Source of the DNA: Pyrinomonadaceae bacterium
GTDB taxonomy: Bacteria > Acidobacteriota > Blastocatellia > Pyrinomonadales > Pyrinomonadaceae
DNA length: 64,000 nucleotides
Assembly: GCA_019694395.1 (NCBI GenBank)
Contig: JAIBCC010000027.1
Coordinates: 1 to 64,000, forward strand
Direction of reading: 5' to 3'
The notes under the pieces were generated by a model. The model was given only the letters and a program-made list of their open reading frames with translations, was not told where the DNA came from and ran no database searches. Made by a program: the position numbers and the translations under genes. Shown piece after piece: positions 35,183 to 43,950 of the stretch. Each line of letters opens with the position of its first letter. The stretch's first letter is position 1.

Positions 35183-36061
35183 ATGAAAAAATTATCTGTA
35201 ATTCTAATTATTTGTTTATCTTTTATTTTGAGTTTAAATGTTTTAGCTCAATCGAAAACTAACAAAACAAAGGGAAAAGCTAATAAAACAACTGCAATAA
35301 AAACCACACCAACTCCGACTTCTACTCCAAAAGTTGAAATAATTGAACCGACTCCGCAACCAACTCCACCCGCTAAAAAAAATGAACGCCCTGAAGAGAT
35401 TCAGACCTCGCGGGAAACTGAGCCGAAAAAGAAAAATCAAGGTGAGAGAAACTCAGCAAACACAAAATCTGTGCAGATAAAATATCCTTACGTCTATGAA
35501 TTTTCTCAACCGAATTTCGTGGTCAGTCATATTGTCATCGAACATGATGAAAAAGGAAAAGGGAAAATAACTTTTGAATTAAAAGAATCCAGCGATGAAC
35601 CGATTACCGATCCGATCCAAATTTCCCAAACCACTTTGGATAAAATCAATAAACTTTTTGAAACGCTCAACTTTCTTAATTCGACTGAAAATTATCAATC
35701 TCCAACCAGAGATTATGGACATCTGGGCAATTATACTGTAACTTTACGGAAAGATTCTTTAGAGAGAACCGCCAAATATAATTGGACTGAAAACAAAGAC
35801 GCAAAGGCTTTGGTTGATGAGTATCGCAAAATCGGCGAACAATTTATTTGGTATTTTGATATGAATATCTCGCGTGAGAATCAACCTTTGGAAGCACCGA
35901 GTTTATTGGATAGGCTGGATTCTTTGATCCAACGTGATGAAATTGCCGATCCGCAGCAAATGCTTCCTTATTTGAAAGAATTAAGTATTGATGAAAGAAT
36001 TCCGTTGATTGCCCGCAACCATGCAACGAGAATTATCAAGATTATTGAAAAGAAAAAGTGA
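35183..36061 (+). CDS. Exported protein with Thr/Pro linker, unknown function
   Basis: ATG 35183 lies 8 bp after the smc stop and opens a signal peptide (MKKLSVILIICLSFILSLNV, cleavage near LAQ). A Lys/Thr/Pro-rich linker (residues ~25-85, with TPTPTSTPK) leads to a folded domain: YVYEFSQPNFVVSHIVIEHD, then HLGNYTVTLRKDSLERTAKY. The fold may bind another envelope component, but I recognise no family. It is probably co-transcribed with smc because the gap is so small. Confidence 0.75.
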   Translation: MKKLSVILIICLSFILSLNVLAQSKTNKTKGKANKTTAIKTTPTPTSTPKVEIIEPTPQPTPPAKKNERPEEIQTSRETEPKKKNQGERNSANTKSVQIKYPYVYEFSQPNFVVSHIVIEHDEKGKGKITFELKESSDEPITDPIQISQTTLDKINKLFETLNFLNSTENYQSPTRDYGHLGNYTVTLRKDSLERTAKYNWTENKDAKALVDEYRKIGEQFIWYFDMNISRENQPLEAPSLLDRLDSLIQRDEIADPQQMLPYLKELSIDERIPLIARNHATRIIKIIEKKK

Positions 36062-36356
36062 GGAAGCGAGGTCATAACACGGCGACAACCCTTATTAATT
36101 CGATGGGGTGAGTATGAGTAGAAAATTCAAAAAACTTAAAAAAAGTGAGGATTAAAAAGTGCCTTAGCACCAACCACATTAAGTGAAACAGGATATTCAA
36201 TGACCAGACTTAAAAAATATGACAAACTAAAATCCCCTTTTTTATGTGAGTGAGGTGAGGCAGTAAATTGTCAGTTTTTTGCATCCTACTTATATAACCA
36301 AGCAAATCTTAAAAATTACCCCCCAAGGTTAAAAATTTTTTTAGGTTGGAATTTTT

Positions 36357-37016
36357 ATGGATGACGCTCCGATTTCACAAGAAGAATTATCCCTTGATAC
36401 TTTTTCGCTTATCCAAAAATTAGTCAGGGGAAAATTAAATGACCTTTATGCCGATTACGTTGAGGATGTAACGCAAACGGTTCTCCTCAAACTTTTCAAA
36501 TGGAGGTCAAATCGCGCAAGCCTCGAAATCACAGAAGATGACTGGCTGAAAATAGTTAATGTTGCTACTCAAAACGCCATCAAATCTTTTCATTCGCACA
36601 AACTGCGACGCGAATTAACCACCGATGATGAAAAACTCGACTTTTTTGCCGGTGAAATTTCACAGATTTATACTGAAGGAAATACCGAAATTGAAGTTCG
36701 TTCGCTTTTAACTTCGCTCTGGAACTCTTTTCAAAATCTACCAAAAAGGCAGAAATTCGCTCTCATTCTGCACAATGAAAATTTTATTCTTGAATTATTA
36801 CTAAATAAATGTTGTAGTATTAGTGAAATAGCTAAAACATTGGAGATTTCTGTAAACACTCTCAATAATTTACTCGAAAAAATTCCAATGTCCGACGACG
36901 AAATAGGTAATATTTTATACGGAGTTCTCGAAGAAAATATCTCCGCACTAAATGTTTGGAAAGCCCGACGACGCGCCAAACAAAATTTAATCGGAACTCT
37001 CAAAGGAGATAAATGA
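36357..37016 (+). CDS. ECF-like RNA polymerase sigma factor
   Basis: The 219-residue protein shows a region-2-like segment (LYADYVEDVTQTVLLKLFKW, residues ~35-54) and a region-4 helix-turn-helix (SISEIAKTLEISVNTLNNLL, ~155-175). Between these comes LPKRQKFALILHNENF. It fits the extracytoplasmic-function group, though it is divergent and longer at the C-terminus. The next gene, starting 1 bp after its stop, encodes a membrane anti-sigma factor, so the two form a regulatory pair. Confidence 0.8.
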   Translation: MDDAPISQEELSLDTFSLIQKLVRGKLNDLYADYVEDVTQTVLLKLFKWRSNRASLEITEDDWLKIVNVATQNAIKSFHSHKLRRELTTDDEKLDFFAGEISQIYTEGNTEIEVRSLLTSLWNSFQNLPKRQKFALILHNENFILELLLNKCCSISEIAKTLEISVNTLNNLLEKIPMSDDEIGNILYGVLEENISALNVWKARRRAKQNLIGTLKGDK

Positions 37017-37017
37017 A

Positions 37018-38016
37018 ATGACGATACATTTATCAGATGAACAACTCAATTTGCTCCATACTCACAAAATGCGCGGGAGTGCTTTCGTTGAAGCTCTGCA
37101 TCACGTTCAGGACTGTGATTATTGCCAAAATCGAATGCCCAAACGAAAGGCTCAGGAGATATTGAACTCAATCTTTAATGAAGAATCCGCTCCAATCTAT
37201 GCTAAACAACAACCGGCTTTGATTCCTTCTTTTTGGCGATTGCTAACACCATTAACTGTCTGTGCTCTGCTTTTATTACTTGGCAGCGCAACTTTTTTGG
37301 TCATTCGTAATGGTCAAAAACAAGAAAATATTGCTCAGATTGATAATCCGGAAAGTGCAGAAACTCCAATAATCAGCCAAAATACCGAAACTACGGAAAA
37401 ATCTGCGGAGTTAAACCAAACGCAACCAATTGCTGGGGAAAATTCAAAAAATAATAAAACTCAAAAGGTTAAGATTGAAAAGGAAAAATTGCATCGGCTT
37501 TTAACTAAAACGCCTCAAACCGTTTCCAGTCTTCACGCAACAAATAATCTGGAAAAATTACCGAAACAGATTTTGAATGCAGTTGTTCAAAACTCAAAAG
37601 TCAGGCTGGTATGGACAAAAATTAAAGATGCTGTTCATTATGAAATAGCCATCTTTGATAAAACTTATCAGGAAATTGCCCGACAAACTGTTTCAACCAA
37701 TTCTTTTCAATTAGAAGAATCTGTCAAAAAAGGGCATAAGTATTTTTGGAAGTTAATCGCTTATAACGCCTACGGTGAGCCGATTTTAGAGGAAAAAATA
37801 AGTAATATTGGCACTTTTCAGGTAAAAAATAAACAAGTGCAGGAGCTTGGAAAGTCAGAAAAAAACAATGCTGACAATTTAGCCATTTTAGATTTTATGA
37901 TTGAAAAAGGAATGTTGCAGGAAGCAAAAAGTAAATTACAGATTTTATCATCTCAAAATCCAAAGAACGCCCAAATTAAAAAACTAACTAAAAAAGTTGA
38001 TAATTTGATCAAGTAA
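37018..38016 (+). CDS. Membrane anti-sigma factor (zinc-binding ZAS-type) with Fn3-like and helical tail
   Basis: The N-terminus has HHVQDCDYC, matching the H-x3-C-x2-C zinc motif of anti-sigma domains. A single membrane helix follows at residues ~73-91 (LTPLTVCALLLLLGSATFLV). The outside part has a linker, then a beta-sandwich-like region (VRLVWTKIKDAVHYEIAIFD, KYFWKLIAYNAYGEPI) and a TPR-like helical tail. It would hold the preceding sigma factor at the membrane until an envelope signal arrives. The 1-bp gap to the sigma gene supports this. Confidence 0.8.
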   Translation: MTIHLSDEQLNLLHTHKMRGSAFVEALHHVQDCDYCQNRMPKRKAQEILNSIFNEESAPIYAKQQPALIPSFWRLLTPLTVCALLLLLGSATFLVIRNGQKQENIAQIDNPESAETPIISQNTETTEKSAELNQTQPIAGENSKNNKTQKVKIEKEKLHRLLTKTPQTVSSLHATNNLEKLPKQILNAVVQNSKVRLVWTKIKDAVHYEIAIFDKTYQEIARQTVSTNSFQLEESVKKGHKYFWKLIAYNAYGEPILEEKISNIGTFQVKNKQVQELGKSEKNNADNLAILDFMIEKGMLQEAKSKLQILSSQNPKNAQIKKLTKKVDNLIK

Positions 38017-38031
38017 ATTTTGTCAAAACAT

Positions 38032-38078
38032 AAAAAAAGCCAAGGAAATAAGAAGTTTAGCTTATCCTTGGCTTTTAT
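38032..38078. terminator. Bidirectional terminator between the anti-sigma gene and carA
   Basis: GCCAAGG (38039-38045) pairs with CCTTGGC (38066-38072), extended inside by ATAAG/CTTAT. An A-run precedes it and a T-run follows, so it can end both converging transcripts. Confidence 0.88.
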
Positions 38079-38099
38079 TTTTGGCTAAAAATTTATTGA

Positions 38100-39194
38100 C
38101 TATTTCTTTTCCATCAGTTCAATAAAGTTTTTGAAAAGATATTCAGAATCGTGTGGTCCCGGTGCAGATTCGGGATGATACTGCACGCTGAAAATCGGTA
38201 GTTTTTTGTGTTTTAAACCGGCAACTGTCTCATCATTTAAGTTGATATGAGTTATTTCGACATCAGCCGGAAGCGATTTGGCATCAACTGCAAAACCGTG
38301 ATTGTGCGCCGTAATTTCAACTTTTCCGGTTTCCAGATTTTTGATCGGCTGATTTCCGCCGCGATGTCCGAATTTTAATTTGTAGGTCGTGCCACCAAAA
38401 ACTTGCCCCAAGATCTGATGTCCAAGACAAATTCCAAACATCGGAACATTTGAATTGGTAAGTTTTTTGATTTCCGCCACGACCGACTTCATCGAAGCGG
38501 GATCGCCCGGACCATTGGAAAGAAAAATTCCGTCAGGTTTCATTGCTAAAACTTTTTCAGCAGGAGTTTCGGCTGTAACCACGGTAACTTTGCAGCCAAA
38601 TTTGGCAAATTCCCGCAAGGAATTGGTTTTAACGCCAAAATCGTAAGCTACAACATGATATTTCTCTTTATTTTCAGCCGGATAATCGTAATTTTTTTCG
38701 ATGGTAACTGCGCTGGCAAGCTCCCGATTTTGCATTTCGGGCGACTGATTGACTTTTTCCAAAAGACTTTTTTCGTCTAGATCGGTGGTGGAAATAACGG
38801 CTCGCATCGCGCCTTTGTCGCGGATGTGACGCACTAGAGCACGCGTATCAATTTGTTCAATTCCGACGATTTTATGCCGTTTTAAATAGGAATCAAGGGT
38901 TTCTTCGGCACGCCAGTTTGAAGCAATTCGACTCGCTTCTTTGACCACAAAACCTTCGACCCAGGGTCTGCGCGACTCAACATCTTCTTCGTTTGTGCCG
39001 TAATTTCCAATCAACGGATAGGTCATACAAACGATTTGTCCGGCATAGCTTGGATCGGTTAAAATTTCCTGATAGCCGGTCATCGAGGTATTAAAAACCA
39101 TTTCACCGTAGGTTTCGCCCTCTGAGCCAAAAGATTTTCCGCGAAAAGTGCGTCCGTCTTCTAAAACTAAAATTGCTGGTTTTGATAAGTTCAT
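38100..39194 (-). CDS. carA: Carbamoyl-phosphate synthase small (glutaminase) subunit
   Basis: CarA supplies ammonia from glutamine to CarB for arginine and pyrimidine synthesis. The 364-residue protein starts MNLSKPAILVLEDGRTFRGK. The glutamine amidotransferase nucleophile Cys is in MFGICLGHQILG, and His and Glu are in VQYHPESAPGPHDSEYLF. The frame stays open to 39257 but that part translates a dispersed repeat (LFLCIFALNN), so ATG 39194 is the likely start. No carB is in the window. Confidence 0.95.
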   Translation of the reverse strand: MNLSKPAILVLEDGRTFRGKSFGSEGETYGEMVFNTSMTGYQEILTDPSYAGQIVCMTYPLIGNYGTNEEDVESRRPWVEGFVVKEASRIASNWRAEETLDSYLKRHKIVGIEQIDTRALVRHIRDKGAMRAVISTTDLDEKSLLEKVNQSPEMQNRELASAVTIEKNYDYPAENKEKYHVVAYDFGVKTNSLREFAKFGCKVTVVTAETPAEKVLAMKPDGIFLSNGPGDPASMKSVVAEIKKLTNSNVPMFGICLGHQILGQVFGGTTYKLKFGHRGGNQPIKNLETGKVEITAHNHGFAVDAKSLPADVEITHINLNDETVAGLKHKKLPIFSVQYHPESAPGPHDSEYLFKNFIELMEKK

Positions 39195-39216
39195 CTTTAA
39201 TAAATTTAGATTATTC

Positions 39217-39241
39217 AACGCAAAGATGCAAAGGAACAAAG
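39217..39241 (+). repeat. GCAAAG-type dispersed repeat, copy b, upstream of carA
   Basis: AACGCAAAGATGCAAAGGAA followed by CAAAG. It is a shorter relative of the copy inside smc and occupies the carA leader. Confidence 0.75.
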
Positions 39242-39320
39242 TTTTCGAGTTTTGCATAAAAAAAGAAAGATTTCTTAGGAAATCCTTCTTTAAATTTGCC
39301 TTTTGAAATTACGGGAATTT

Positions 39321-40022
39321 TTATCTCGAATCAGTTCCGGCTCTGGTATCGTTCGGATTTTCTTCGTTGAGTTCATAATCTCCGCGTGTGATTTTCCCGA
39401 TATTGGACGGCATCCAAAAGCGGAAAAAGACTTTACCATAAATATATTTTTCGGGAACCAATCCCCAGTAACGTGAATCCGAAGAATTATCCCGGTTGTC
39501 GCCCATTACAAAGTAATAATGTTCGTCAACTTTTTTGGCTTGCAGATTACCGCCCGCTTGGTTGTAGGTTGAATCGAGATAAAATTCGTGCATCGGCTGC
39601 CCATTGACAAAAACTACTCCGTTTCGCAATTCAACCGTATCACCCGGCAGACCGATCACCCGTTTTACATAACTTTTATCGGGATCACGCGGATACCAGA
39701 AAACCACGACATCGCCGCGTTCGATGTGTCCCCAACTGAAACCCTGAATTTTATAATAGATTAATTTATTGACAACCAGCCGTTCACCTTCGTGGAGGGT
39801 TGGAAGCATCGAAGTTCCCTCGACCACAACCGGTTGCGCCACAAAAACAAGCAGCAGCATAAAAACCGCCCAGACAAAAATAACGTCGCGGATAAGTTTG
39901 AAAACTTCGATCCAAATGCCTTGCCGCGAAGCGGCTTTTACCTGATGAACTTCAATATCTTTATCATCATCGGCACTGACGACTCCGAAGGCGGGCTGTT
40001 TTTTTTTGGAAAAATCGAACAT
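39321..40022 (-). CDS. lepB: Signal peptidase I
   Basis: LepB cuts signal peptides from exported proteins. The 233-residue protein has one membrane helix (residues ~42-62), catalytic Ser71 in GTSMLPTLHEGE, general base Lys120 in SYVKRVIGLPGD, and the later boxes GDNRDNSSDSRYWG. A C-terminal FRFWMPSNIGK tail is normal. This is a complete single-helix-type enzyme. It is divergent from the class V aminotransferase gene. Confidence 0.95.
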   Translation of the reverse strand: MFDFSKKKQPAFGVVSADDDKDIEVHQVKAASRQGIWIEVFKLIRDVIFVWAVFMLLLVFVAQPVVVEGTSMLPTLHEGERLVVNKLIYYKIQGFSWGHIERGDVVVFWYPRDPDKSYVKRVIGLPGDTVELRNGVVFVNGQPMHEFYLDSTYNQAGGNLQAKKVDEHYYFVMGDNRDNSSDSRYWGLVPEKYIYGKVFFRFWMPSNIGKITRGDYELNEENPNDTRAGTDSR

Positions 40023-40134
40023 AATTACAGCAGTTTCGATGTTTAGTGGGCAAGTTTGGTTTGTTAAACTTTCTCAACTAATTCAAAATGTATCTTTTAT
40101 CCATTTACTTGTCAAAAAAACCGAGGAGTTTTCT

Positions 40135-41259
40135 GTGAACGAACAAATTCGCCAACTTTTTCCGGCAACTCAAAAATATGTTTATTTAAATAGCGCGGCG
40201 GTTTCACCAATGCCGAAAGTTTCGGCTGATGCCGTTTATTCGCAGCTGCGAGACGTTTCCGAAAACGGAACGATCAATATGCAGGATTGGTTGGATACCA
40301 AAAAACGTTGTCGGATTCTGGTTTCGGAAATGCTCAAGGTTAAGTTTGAAAATGTCGCTTTTCTGCGAAATACTTCGGATGGTTTTTCGACAATTGCCAA
40401 CGGTTTGGATTGGGCTGAAGGTGATAACATCGTCACTTTTGCCAAAGAATTTCCTGCCAATTTTTATGCCTGGAAAATGGTGCGGGACAAATTTGGAGTA
40501 GAACTTCGCACCGTGCCGGAGCGTGACGGACGAATTGATTTGGATGAGTTTATCAGTTTAATTGATGCAAATACTAAACTTGTTTCGATCAGTGCGGTTC
40601 AGTTCAATTCAGGATTTCGGGCGGATTTGGAAAAAATTGGTCAGGCTTGCCGAAAAGTTGATGCACTTTTTGCTGTTGATATTATTCAAGCCTTTGGGGT
40701 GAGTGAATTTGATTTACCCAATCAATTGGTGGATATTGCTTGCGGAGCATCGCACAAATGGCTTTTTGCGCCGGAAGGCTGCGGAATCATTTATCTCAGT
40801 GATCGGGCGCGGGAAAGAGTCGAACCGAGCTTGGTTGGTTGGATCTCAGTCGAAACTCCCTGGGATTTTAACGATTACGAACAAGACTGGAAACCGAATG
40901 CGCTGGCGTGGGAAAGCGGCACAAACGGCAGCTCGCTTTTTTACGGACTTGAACAAAGTCTCAAAATTCTGCACGAATTCGGGGCTAAAAAAGCACAGGA
41001 TTATCTCGAAGAATTAACCGATTATTTATGTGAACTTTTACCTGCTAAAGATTACAAAATCATTAGTTCCCGCGTTAAAGGCGAAAAATCGCAAATTGTT
41101 TGTATGATGCCGAAAGAAGGACAGCATTCATCGCAAGTTGCGGATTATCTACAAAATAAAAACGTGATTATTTCACCACGTGGAGAGCGTTTGAGGGTTG
41201 CACCTCATATTTTTAACAATCAGGCTGATATTGAAAAATTGATTGAGGAATTGCCTTAA
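40135..41259 (+). CDS. Class V (PLP-dependent) aminotransferase
   Basis: The 374-residue protein shows the class V layout: YLNSAAVSPMPKVSADAV near the start, FLRNTSDGFSTIANGLDW, Asp in DALFAVDIIQAFG and the PLP lysine in CGASHKWLFAPEGCG. It may act as a cysteine desulfurase-like or aminotransferase enzyme; the substrate cannot be read. GTG 40135 is chosen because GAGGAG lies 6 bases upstream; the longer open frame up to 40006 lacks conserved sequence. It converges on the next gene. Confidence 0.88.
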   Translation: MNEQIRQLFPATQKYVYLNSAAVSPMPKVSADAVYSQLRDVSENGTINMQDWLDTKKRCRILVSEMLKVKFENVAFLRNTSDGFSTIANGLDWAEGDNIVTFAKEFPANFYAWKMVRDKFGVELRTVPERDGRIDLDEFISLIDANTKLVSISAVQFNSGFRADLEKIGQACRKVDALFAVDIIQAFGVSEFDLPNQLVDIACGASHKWLFAPEGCGIIYLSDRARERVEPSLVGWISVETPWDFNDYEQDWKPNALAWESGTNGSSLFYGLEQSLKILHEFGAKKAQDYLEELTDYLCELLPAKDYKIISSRVKGEKSQIVCMMPKEGQHSSQVADYLQNKNVIISPRGERLRVAPHIFNNQADIEKLIEELP

Positions 41260-41261
41260 TT

Positions 41262-42017
41262 TTATTCGCCTAAAAGTCGGCTGGCATCTTCGCTCAATTC
41301 ATCCAGATTGAGCCGAATCATTCCGCCTGCATCTGAAAAAGCCGCCATTTGAGAGCGTTGTTGGTCACGCCAGCGGAAAAAAGCAAAGCCGCAAATGATA
41401 CCTAAAACAACTGCAATTCCAACTCCGCCGACAATGGCTAAAACGGTTGAAAGGAATAATTGCGAGGCTTGTTTGACGAAATAATCTTCGGCTCTTTTTA
41501 GATAAGTTGGATCTTCATTTAACCATTGAACGACTTTTTCGTATTTCACCTGATCAAGCAAGGCATTGGCGGAGGACTCATCTTTCCCGTCGAAAACAAA
41601 AACCGAATAATTTCCGATACGGCGGTAATAAATCGGTGAATCAGCCTGATTTGTGTTCAAGAATTCTTTGATTTTATTGTCAGCATCAACTGAAAACTGT
41701 GGCGTTTGAAATTCGATGATCAAGAGTTTTCCTGCCGGATAACTAGCGGCTGCGCCTTCTGTTCCGCCTGCAAAATCAATTAAATCAAGAACTTTACGCT
41801 CTCCGAGAGATTTTTTCAGTTCAGCGGAATTTTTGATATAAGCAGCATCGTCTTTGACATTTTTCCATTCAGGGAGAGCTTGGATAACTGATGGAGTAAT
41901 ATCTTCTTCGGAAACTACCGAAATATCAGCCGGCTTTTTCGGCGCATTTTGAGCAAAACCAAAATTTGTCAAAACCAAAACAACCACTAACAACTTTAAC
42001 CAATTCAAATGACGCAT
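41262..42017 (-). CDS. Membrane protein with signal peptide, unknown function
   Basis: The 251-residue protein has a signal peptide (LNWLKLLVVVLVLTNFGFAQ), a periplasmic part of about 165 residues with DISVVSEEDITPSVIQALPE, and a single membrane helix near residues 190-212 (LSTVLAIVGGVGIAVVLGII). A short charged cytoplasmic tail carries RLNLDELSEDASRLLG. The layout is type I membrane. No known domain was recognised. It converges with the aminotransferase gene, 2 bp apart. Confidence 0.75.
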   Translation of the reverse strand: MRHLNWLKLLVVVLVLTNFGFAQNAPKKPADISVVSEEDITPSVIQALPEWKNVKDDAAYIKNSAELKKSLGERKVLDLIDFAGGTEGAAASYPAGKLLIIEFQTPQFSVDADNKIKEFLNTNQADSPIYYRRIGNYSVFVFDGKDESSANALLDQVKYEKVVQWLNEDPTYLKRAEDYFVKQASQLFLSTVLAIVGGVGIAVVLGIICGFAFFRWRDQQRSQMAAFSDAGGMIRLNLDELSEDASRLLGE

Positions 42018-42106
42018 TACAAAAATCTCCGCGTTTCAAGTCTTTTCCTTGATATTACAATTTTTGTCGAAAAAAACAAATGTTTTGTGAAATTGAAACG
42101 ATTTGA

Positions 42107-42125
42107 CTGACTTCACTCTAGTCAG
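42107..42125. terminator. Short hairpin between two minus-strand genes
   Basis: CTGACT (42107-42112) and AGTCAG (42120-42125) with a 7-base loop, followed on the plus strand by CTTTTT. It is a weak candidate terminator; on the minus strand, where genes run, the following T content is modest. Confidence 0.35.
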
Positions 42126-42135
42126 CTTTTTCCCT

Positions 42136-43950
42136 TTAATTTACAGTTACAGGCACAATATTAGTTGTATCAGAATCGGCTAAATCCTTTCTGACCAATA
42201 AAATCAAAGTTACTCCGGGACGCAGCGGATATTCTCCGACTTTTTTATAATGGCTCGCGTATTTGACGCTGATGTCGTAATCCTGCTCATCTTTTTTGGC
42301 AACGATCATTTCAGCGGTAGAGGCATCAACGAGTTTGCCGTGAAAATTAGCGTGACGGTATTCGCGCATATACCACGGCATTGACCAATAATCAGGTGAA
42401 ACTATTTCGATAGTTGCGTCTTTATCCAACCCGCTCTTATCCGCGTAATATTCAATCTTTTTGATCAGATCAAGAAATCCGCGTTGAGTATGAGCATAAA
42501 CATACGGCATCTGGTCATCGTCGTAGCGTTGAAAGTTCAGATCATAAGTTTGATAACTTAAAACCGTAGCAGCAAACAGAGTCAAGAGTCCGGCAAATCC
42601 CTTAAAAGCAATGTCACGGTTATTAAAAATTTCATTGATTCCGTAACCTGCCACCATGCACATCGGCAAAAGGAAAGAAAGTGCCAGCCACGGAGTTTTG
42701 TAAGGAATAATCGTGTAAGCGGCAAAAAGCCCGAATGCCCACAATCCGGTGAACATTGCAAAAATATGTCTGCCTTTGAAAAAGGCGATCAGAGTTCCAA
42801 CCGCAGAAAGAATTAAAATCGGCAGCTCAGTTATTTTTAGCCATTTAACATAAGCTAAATAACCATTTTGCGTATGATCGGTGCTTCCGGTTTTAGTCCA
42901 CACGGCGTAAGCTTCAAAAGCTCCTGCAACTCCTCCCCAATAGGTAAAAAATGACGAAAAGAACAAAAAAGCGACATAGATAAACGTCAATCCAACCGCC
43001 AGAAGCAAGAACGGGGAATCAGATTCCTGAAAGCGTTTGAGAAATGTATCCCAAGTGATTTTTATTGGTTCGAGATCATTTTCTTTAACTTCGCCGAAAA
43101 CTCCCGGATATATTTTTCGCCAAATCCAAACACAGAAACACGCTATCACCATTGTTCCGAGTGTGATAAAAGCGGTTTCCTTGGTGGCAAAAAACAATGC
43201 CATCGAAGCTGAAGCAAGAATTAAATAGATCGGTCTGCCTTCGTTCCAATTAAGCAGCATCCTCATTACCAGAAAAACTAAAAATGCTTCAACTGCAAAA
43301 AATCCGATTTGCAAGATCCACAACAACGTCGGATTATCTTTGCCAATCGCACTCGCAAACATTATTGCCGGCGCAATAAAACAAACCAATAACAACAACG
43401 TCATCAAAATTGTGGCAAAAATTCCGGCTTTTCTGCCTTCGATAAAAAACAAAACGCCTAAAACAATACCTAAACTACAGAAAACAAAGAAAATTTCGTG
43501 AATAAAATAGCGCGAAATATAAACCATTCCGGGCGATAATGCGACAAATAAAGCCCCTGCAATACTTCCGAATAAGCCAAGATATTTTCGCAAACCAAGA
43601 ACCATCGCCACCATCAAAACACCAAAAACAGCTACACTGGCACGAATCGAAAATGTTTCAAGCCCAAAAACTTTGGTAAAAGCCAGCGAAATATAATAGA
43701 GAGTCGGACCGTGATAATTGCTCGGATCGTATTGGTATTTGCCGTCACGGAATAGATTGATTAGAAAATAACCATTAACCCCTTCGTCATGGTGTAAAGG
43801 TTTAAGCGTCAAATCCCAAAATCGCCAAAAAGCCGCAATTGCCGTGACAATAATGCAGACAATTGACCAATATTCGAGTTTAAATTTTGGACTTTCCTCT
43901 TTAAATTCAGCAATTTCCTGTTTTTTATTTCCGATATTTTCTTCTGTCAT
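42136..43950 (-). CDS. TIGR03663-type polytopic glycosyltransferase-like membrane protein
   Basis: The 604-residue protein has a dozen membrane segments. Near the start comes WRFWDLTLKPLHHDEGVNGY: a family motif (HHDEG, residues 53-57) that recalls the first-loop acidic motif of GT-C sugar transferases. Then comes YHGPTLYYISLAFTKVFGLE. A periplasmic C-terminal domain follows the last helix. The family is thought to move sugars from lipid carriers, though the substrate is unknown. Its start overlaps the upstream gene's stop by 4 bp, so the two are coupled. Confidence 0.8.
   Translation of the reverse strand: MTEENIGNKKQEIAEFKEESPKFKLEYWSIVCIIVTAIAAFWRFWDLTLKPLHHDEGVNGYFLINLFRDGKYQYDPSNYHGPTLYYISLAFTKVFGLETFSIRASVAVFGVLMVAMVLGLRKYLGLFGSIAGALFVALSPGMVYISRYFIHEIFFVFCSLGIVLGVLFFIEGRKAGIFATILMTLLLLVCFIAPAIMFASAIGKDNPTLLWILQIGFFAVEAFLVFLVMRMLLNWNEGRPIYLILASASMALFFATKETAFITLGTMVIACFCVWIWRKIYPGVFGEVKENDLEPIKITWDTFLKRFQESDSPFLLLAVGLTFIYVAFLFFSSFFTYWGGVAGAFEAYAVWTKTGSTDHTQNGYLAYVKWLKITELPILILSAVGTLIAFFKGRHIFAMFTGLWAFGLFAAYTIIPYKTPWLALSFLLPMCMVAGYGINEIFNNRDIAFKGFAGLLTLFAATVLSYQTYDLNFQRYDDDQMPYVYAHTQRGFLDLIKKIEYYADKSGLDKDATIEIVSPDYWSMPWYMREYRHANFHGKLVDASTAEMIVAKKDEQDYDISVKYASHYKKVGEYPLRPGVTLILLVRKDLADSDTTNIVPVTVN

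Noticed and set aside
39195..39257. Longer CarA start
   Set aside because: The extra codons come from a GCAAAG-type repeat; the ATG at 39194 gives the usual CarA N-terminus.
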